Shown here: positions 58,932 through 64,000 of the stretch, piece by piece | Layout: every line of letters begins with the position of its first letter | How positions within the stretch are numbered: the first letter of the stretch is position 1 | Assembly: GCA_033439295.1 (NCBI GenBank) | Contig: JAVTLE010000021.1 | Span: 744,009-808,008, forward strand | Origin: Deuterostichococcus epilithicus | Lineage: Eukaryota; Chlorophyta; Trebouxiophyceae; Prasiolales; Stichococcaceae | Direction of reading: 5' to 3' | Length of the DNA: 64,000 nucleotides | Notes under the pieces: model-generated | What the model was told of the DNA's origin: nothing | The model's input: only the letters and a program-made list of their open reading frames with translations | Databases searched by the model: none | Position numbers and translations under genes: made by a program

Positions 58932-61349
58932 TCACAGCCTCATCGCCTGCGTTTCCAGAGGGACCAGGTACGCGAGGGGGTCACGAGTGACGCCGAGGTC
59001 AATGGCGCGCTGGAAAAAGGTAATGTAGTCGACTTCGTACTCTGCACAGTTCCATCAGCACCATGTATCAGTGCATTAGCGACATGTGAGCATGCGAACA
59101 GCAGGAGCGATGTCGACACTTGCACGGAGATGCCAGTAGAATGAGGCGGCTCTCATGAGCACAGTCACCAGCGCAGCGGCCCCCCTCGAGCAGCACACAT
59201 GGCGGGGTATAGTCTGCGAACAGGGGCGGGGCGCTACGAACGCCTGAGGTGGCTGCAGCTGCAGGCTGCCCACAGGCAGCGACTGTCTTGCAGCCAGAGA
59301 GCCGACGCCAGGGGTATGCAACAAGCGACGCGCTTTACAAAACCATCTGAACCCACCTGTGCGTGTGACGGTCTTCTTGCTGCGGTCGTACTTTGTCTTC
59401 CAGCCGGTGAATGCCTGGTCCTCCGCCAGCCGGGCCTCCTCAGCCTCCTGGTCATCTGCTGCTCCCGTCCACAGCACATACGCCAGCCGCTCCCAGAACG
59501 GCGGCTTGCCGGTGCCGAAGCCGCCCTCCGGCTTGGTGTTGCCCAGCTTGAAGAACCAGTCCTGCGAAGTCGAAGGAGGGCTTCCCACAGTCAGGACGAG
59601 GGGCACTGCAACATTATGGACAGGACACATCCACTGGGTTCGACATCGACATCCAACATATCCCTCGCTGACGAACAGACCCTCGCGCCGCGCCGACCAG
59701 CAGGCCGCAGAGCGCTGACGCATGAAGAGGGCGAGGTCCTATGCCGTCACCGCACATGACACGCCCTCAAGGCAGACGAGCAGCTCCCGTCATGCACAAG
59801 CATGCACATGTGTGCCAGCCCAGACGGTGCCCAGAAGTCCACTGCCTGGTGGGGCTACGAGGCTTATTCAGGCAAGCCCAACTTTCTCACCTTGACCTCC
59901 TGCGGCGAGGCAGACGGTTGCAGCACGCGTCCCTCCGGGTCCGCGGACTCGGCGTCAGGCCGCCCGAGGGACACATCCCAGGCCGCGCCAAAGGCGTCAG
60001 AGATAGTCTCGCCGCCGCTTGCGACCGGCGCACGGCTGACCTTGATGTACGCCCACTTGAGCCGCGTGGCCACCCGCAGGCCCATCACCTCCAGGTCGGC
60101 GTAGCTGATTGGCGAGATGCCTGCCAGCGCAGGCGAAAAAGGCACCATCGGCGCATGGTTTCATTATCAACAGACCAAGCCGGAGATTGCGCATCAGACA
60201 GCGACATGCTCGCCATCACTGGGATGTAACAACCGATCCTGCAGTTTGCAACCCGGATAATTTATGATCTCTGCAACACGCAAAGCGGCACGGTCCGTAC
60301 AATGCGCAGATTGGGACCACAATAGTTAGAGGCATAGCGTCCAGGTGTGTCATGGCGCTGGTCATGGCGGTGGAGCATACCAATCTTGGTGCTCTTGGCG
60401 TCGATGGCCTCTTTGGCCTTGCTCAGCTTGTCAAAGTACGCCTTGAGTCCTTTGTTCTCCGGGCGATCCAGCCTGCAGAGTTTGGGAAAACCTGTTCATG
60501 CACTCTCTGTGCATGCGGGCATGGATGTTGATGGTGGATGGCATGAGAGGGCAAGAGTGACGGACGCCATGCAAGGGCAGGGCAGCGTGATTAATCCACC
60601 AGCACGCAGAAGCCTTCAGCCGGCGCAGCGCCGAGGTCCACAGGCAGCGCTTACTCGAAGCGGATGGAGCCATTGAAGCCGCCGGTCTTGGTGGCAACAT
60701 CGTACGTTCCGGCATCGTTCAACACGGCACGCGCCGCGGCGCCCGCATCGTCCTTCGTCAGCACCTTCTGCAGCTCCTCCACCACACGTGCCTGCAGCCG
60801 CAGCGACTCAGCTTCGAGGGCAGTGCAGAGTCAGGTCGTATGCGCTGAACCTGCGGCAACAATGGTCTGGCTGGTGCGCAAGCGCAGGCGGATGCAGCTG
60901 TGCAGTGTGTGCCCTGAGCCTCGGTGACCGCACCTGGAACGCCTTGCGCTGGTCGGCTTTTTGGAAGCCGCCGAGGTTCTCTACCTTGATCTGGCCGGCT
61001 GTCGCGGGCTGCGACACCCCAAAAGGTGCCGCCAACAGCAGTGCTCCTGCGCATCGTGTATGGCAGGGCTGAGCGTCTCTTCCGCTTTTGTGAAGATTGA
61101 AATGATACGTATGCTTCTGCAAGGACTGACGCCGGAACCAGGGTGTTGTACACCTGCAAGGAGGACGTTCCGCCGCTCCGTCGATGCGGGCTCCACCTCG
61201 CGGTTGGCTGTTGCTGTCGTCCTGGCCCGACTGCCCGCGTGTGACTGCTGAAACGGTCGGCGTTGCTGCAGCCTCACGTTCGGCCGGTCGCCCATGCGCA
61301 CAGCCGATGAGGAATGCAGGGACGTCATGGCAAGCATGATTGAAATCAA
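58932..61349 (-). CDS. TL29: Thylakoid lumen TL29-like protein (ascorbate peroxidase-related)
   Basis: Seven exons in phase: 61349-61154, 61046-60934, 60791-60655, 60472-60381, 60120-59891, 59561-59357 and 59041-58932, giving 360 residues. Residues 1-58 are transit-peptide-like. A twin-arginine signal follows (STERRNVLLAGALLLAAPFG, Arg59-Arg60) with a likely lumenal cleavage after PATA (about 82). The mature part has the peroxidase-like TL29 order: VVEELQKVLTKDD, GTYDVATKTGGFNGSIRFEL, RPENKGLKAYFDKL, SPISYADLEVMG, GRPDAESADPEGRV and EYEVDYITFFQRAI. The haem-ligand segment of true ascorbate peroxidases (a SGAHT-type motif) is absent, as in plant TL29, so it is probably not an active haem peroxidase. 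In plants TL29 associates with photosystem II membranes. The start is the first Met of the open exon; a later Met at residue 5 or 8 is possible. Confidence 0.9.
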
Positions 61350-61832
61350 GATATCAGACTAGAGGGTCGGATCCTGGAGTCGCAGCGCTGGCACTAGCAA
61401 TTCACAATATCTGGGACAATCGTTCAACACTGCAACCTAGCTTTGCGACAGTCGCTGCTCTGCAAATCCACACGATAGGGTGTTCACAAAGGATGACAAA
61501 GGCGTGAGCAACCCGTGCCCAGATTCTCATGGCAGATGCACACTCCAGGCCTCGATGGTAAACCTGTCGGATCGATTGTCCAGTCGGTCTGCATTCGTGA
61601 GGCTGTCAAGCACACGCCGGACCAGACCTTGCAGGCAGAGCCTATCTCGAGTTGCGCTGCCAAAGTTCGGCCAAGAGCGTTGCTGCTAAGCCGCAGATCT
61701 GTACTGCATTCATTGCCAAGGCAGCAAAGCACCATCTGCTGGACAGCAGCGCAGGGGGAACTCACAGATTTGGGACCTTTCAGGCGCCGCGGCAGCGCCA
61801 GCGGCAGCATCAGCGGCAGCAGCGGCGCGCCG
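61350..61832. promoter_or_regulatory. Shared divergent promoter region, TL29 and SRP14
   Basis: The 483 bases separate the start codons of two head-to-head genes and must carry both promoters and 5' UTRs. I could not identify specific elements. Confidence 0.5.
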
Positions 61833-62507
61833 ATGGTGCAGCTGGAGACCGACCCATTCTTGAACGAGCTGAACAAGCTCTTCGAGCGCAGCAAGGACGC
61901 AGGCAGCGTCAGCATCACCATGAAGCGCAGTGAGTAAATATCTGGACGCAGAGCCAAGTTGCCAAAACCGCAGTGCATGCAGAGCACTCACAGCGGTATC
62001 TTCTCTGAGTGCAGGCAACATGGTGTCGAAGAAACACAAGAAGTACAACGAGGTCAGACCACGAGGCAAACAGCCGAAGTGTTGATTTGGCAGCCTGCCC
62101 CTGCAGGCGTCCAAGCTATTGAGACTCCGCATGATGTGTGCGGCATGTGTGTCGCAGGCAGACGACTTCAAATGCCTCATACGTGCCACAGACGGCAAAA
62201 AGAAGCTGGCCACTACGGTAGGTCACAGAACTGCATTGCATCCCGACTGCTGCACTGTGAGCTTCTTCTCCTACACGGATTCCCTCAGTTGACCATTGCG
62301 AATTGCAGGTCGGGACAAAGGACCATATTAAGTTTCAGATGTCTTACGCCACCATCCTGAAGGTGAGCCTTTCGAATGCACGAGTCTGGTCTAGGCGTGT
62401 CATGGCATGCTCCATCAACTGACGCATGCCCGCAATGGCCGCAGGCGCACACAGGGGCATTGAAGCGGAGAGAAAAGGTCAAGGCTGCGAAGAAGCCCAT
62501 CGCTTGA
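61833..62507 (+). CDS. SRP14: Signal recognition particle 14 kDa subunit
   Basis: Five exons in phase: 61833-61929, 62015-62052, 62158-62217, 62309-62362 and 62445-62507, 103 residues. The start MVQLETDPFLNELNKLFERS is the family signature. It is followed by SVSITMKRS, KKHKKYNE, DDFKCLIRATDGKKKLATT and HIKFQMSYATILKAH, ending in a basic tail (KRREKVKAAKKPIA). SRP14 pairs with SRP9 on the Alu domain of SRP RNA and slows elongation during cotranslational targeting to the ER. Length is slightly below plant homologues. ATG 61833 is chosen because the homology starts there. Confidence 0.93.
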
Positions 62508-62746
62508 AATTGCTCAGGACGTGGGCAACCCTCTGCTACAGACAGGATTAACGTAAGGGCAGAGAGGAGAGGTTGGAGTGGAGCAGGGGTGGAAAGCAGA
62601 TTATGCTGCATATCGTGCTGTGTGTGTCTGGCGGCACGATGTTTACCTAGGTAGTATCGCAAGTGATGATTGATCAACTGACGAACACGAGCAATCCAAG
62701 GTCAAGCGCTACGAAGCTTGGAAAGCATGCCGTCTGCTAAGTTGAT
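62508..62746. other. Convergent 3' region, SRP14 and YgfZ-like gene
   Basis: The 239 bases between two stop codons hold both 3' UTRs. No terminator-like hairpin stands out. Confidence 0.4.
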
Positions 62747-64000
62747 TCACTGCTGTGCGTTGTCAGCCTGCCAGGCTGCTAGCCGCTCCTGCATCTGCCG
62801 CATCCTCTCTGCCTTGGCCGCTGCCTCTGCTACCTTCTCGTCGTCGCTGCAACTCACAACAGAGCCTGCGAATTAATATCGTCGGTCCGATAAGAGCAGA
62901 TGTCGAGATACCCCATCGCTGATGAATTGGAGAATGAGGACTTTGGTGACACACCTGTTGTCTGCCTGCTGTTCGGCCTTCTTTGCAGCGGCCACGCTGG
63001 GCGCCTGCCCCGGCAGAAAGTCCCGCTGCAGGAAGGGTACCTCGACGACATCGCCTTCGACGCCATTCACCTGGACCCGCTTGCCCTCCAGCTGAATCTG
63101 AGCACCCCTGCTGCGGCAGCGCAGGTACGCCAGGGCGAAGGCCTCGCCGCCCGGCCCCGTCACCACGCTGCTGACCTTGCCAATGGTGCTGCCGTCTGGG
63201 CATGGGCGATAAACGGTCAGATAGCCAGCAACTTGACCAACCTTCGCCGCATCAAATGGGAGTGCACGGTGGGCATGGTTCATACTTCTGGAAACACACC
63301 TTCAGTGACGGTGTCGCCACGGGCTGCCGGTGCTGAGAGGCGCACACCGATCAGCTGCTTGGCAATGCCCTTCATGTGCACCTGGCACCAGAGCAGTCCA
63401 AATTATTGGCACCAGTGCCGCGATGCGCCAGCACCGACAGTCAGAGGGCACATCATAGCCTTGAGTAGAGATGTCCACCTTTGCGAGGGTCTCCTGCCCG
63501 ATATAGCAGCCCTTGGCGAGGCTTATGGCGCCATGCAGGCCTGCCTCCAGCGGTGTCACCTCTTCTGTGAGTTCCACCCCGACCTGCTATGCAGCGGCAC
63601 CTTTGGGACAGCCTGTCGGGAGGCATTCGTAGATAGAAACATGATCAGCGCAGTGCACGTTGTCAAACCCACCTGCGGCCGCCCGGCCCTTGTGCATGCC
63701 TGCTGCCAGGCACGGTCGCCCATCGCCACTGCGCCCTGCACAGACACCAAGGCAAGAAATGAGCACACACACAAACATGCAGCTGGGCGACTCACGCGCT
63801 ACGAAGCCGGCTTCTGTCAGAGCCTTCCAAGGAAATCCAACAACCCGCGTCTTGTGTGCCAAACAGCCGGTTTACCTTGACAGACAGGCTCCTCCAGAGT
63901 TCGCCGGCGACTGCCTCGTCGGCGATGAAAGTGAAGTCTGGCCTGCCGAGCGTGCTGGTGGCGGCCACGATCACAGGGCTGCCGCCGCACTGCAGCAGCA
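62747..64000 (-). CDS. GcvT/YgfZ-family folate-binding protein (COG0354), partial
   Basis: The 5' end lies beyond the window. Exons in phase: 64000-63876 (partial, VIVAATSTLGRPDFTFIADE), 63735-63673 (VAMGDRAWQQACTRAGRPQ), 63583-63479 (VGVELTEEVTPLEAGLHGAISLAKGCYIGQETLAK in register), 63381-63300, 63195-62955 and 62846-62747 (stop). The K-G-C-Y-I-G-Q-E signature and the preceding TPLEAGL define the YgfZ/IBA57 branch of the GcvT fold, tetrahydrofolate-dependent proteins that help Fe-S cluster enzymes. A beta-barrel-like C-terminal part follows (IGVRLSAPA, GKVSSVVTGPGGEAFALAYLR). A charged helical tail (EAAAKAERMRQMQERLAAWQ) is an addition to bacterial forms. Plastid or mitochondrial location is likely but not visible here. 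Confidence 0.85.

Overview
The window is nuclear DNA of a unicellular green alga (Chlorophyta). It is GC-rich, genes are split into many short exons by GT-AG introns (donors often GTGAG or GTGCG, some GC-AG), and the right-hand part carries plant-lineage genes: a TL29-like thylakoid-lumen peroxidase relative with a Tat-type signal, an LSD1-type zinc finger protein, an SC35-like SR splicing factor and a plastid-type NAD glycerol-3-phosphate dehydrogenase. Two single N positions and several frame switches inside otherwise open exons suggest a draft assembly.

Left third (1-24 kb), all plus strand: two large genes that share a layout (many small helical exons, then Ala/Gln/Pro-rich low-complexity sequence, then a C-terminal U-box), at about 0.76-6.6 kb and 13.6-23.4 kb. 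Between them lies a KH-domain RNA-binding protein gene (7.7-12.4 kb). The first U-box gene has internally duplicated exons and looks decayed. The second has an intact U-box split over four exons.

Middle third (24.8-47.8 kb): one host gene for a protein with several C2H2 (matrin/JAZ-spaced) zinc fingers, repeatedly invaded by one LINE family. A near full-length copy (about 27.2-35.7 kb, roughly 5.8 kb without its own insertions) has an RRM-like ORF1 and an endonuclease/reverse transcriptase ORF2 with a C-terminal CCHC-type motif. It carries two 3'-end fragments, a tRNA-derived SINE-like insertion and a nested reverse-orientation LINE. Further right the LINE fragments form head-to-head pairs with their 3' tails outward, and the two arms of each pair belong to different sequence variants. 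A 0.9-kb AT-richer fragment of a family B DNA polymerase, resembling those of large DNA viruses, sits inside one LINE arm.

Right third (47.8-64 kb): compact, well-resolved genes. In order: SR splicing factor (minus), an unrecognised membrane protein (plus), glycerol-3-phosphate dehydrogenase (plus), LSD1-like protein (minus), TL29-like protein (minus), SRP14 (plus), and a GcvT/YgfZ-family folate-binding protein (minus, its 5' end beyond the window). TL29 and SRP14 are divergent and share one intergenic region; SRP14 and the YgfZ-like gene converge. The genes serve separate jobs (splicing, glycerolipid precursor supply, thylakoid lumen, protein targeting, Fe-S or folate metabolism), and nothing suggests a functional cluster.
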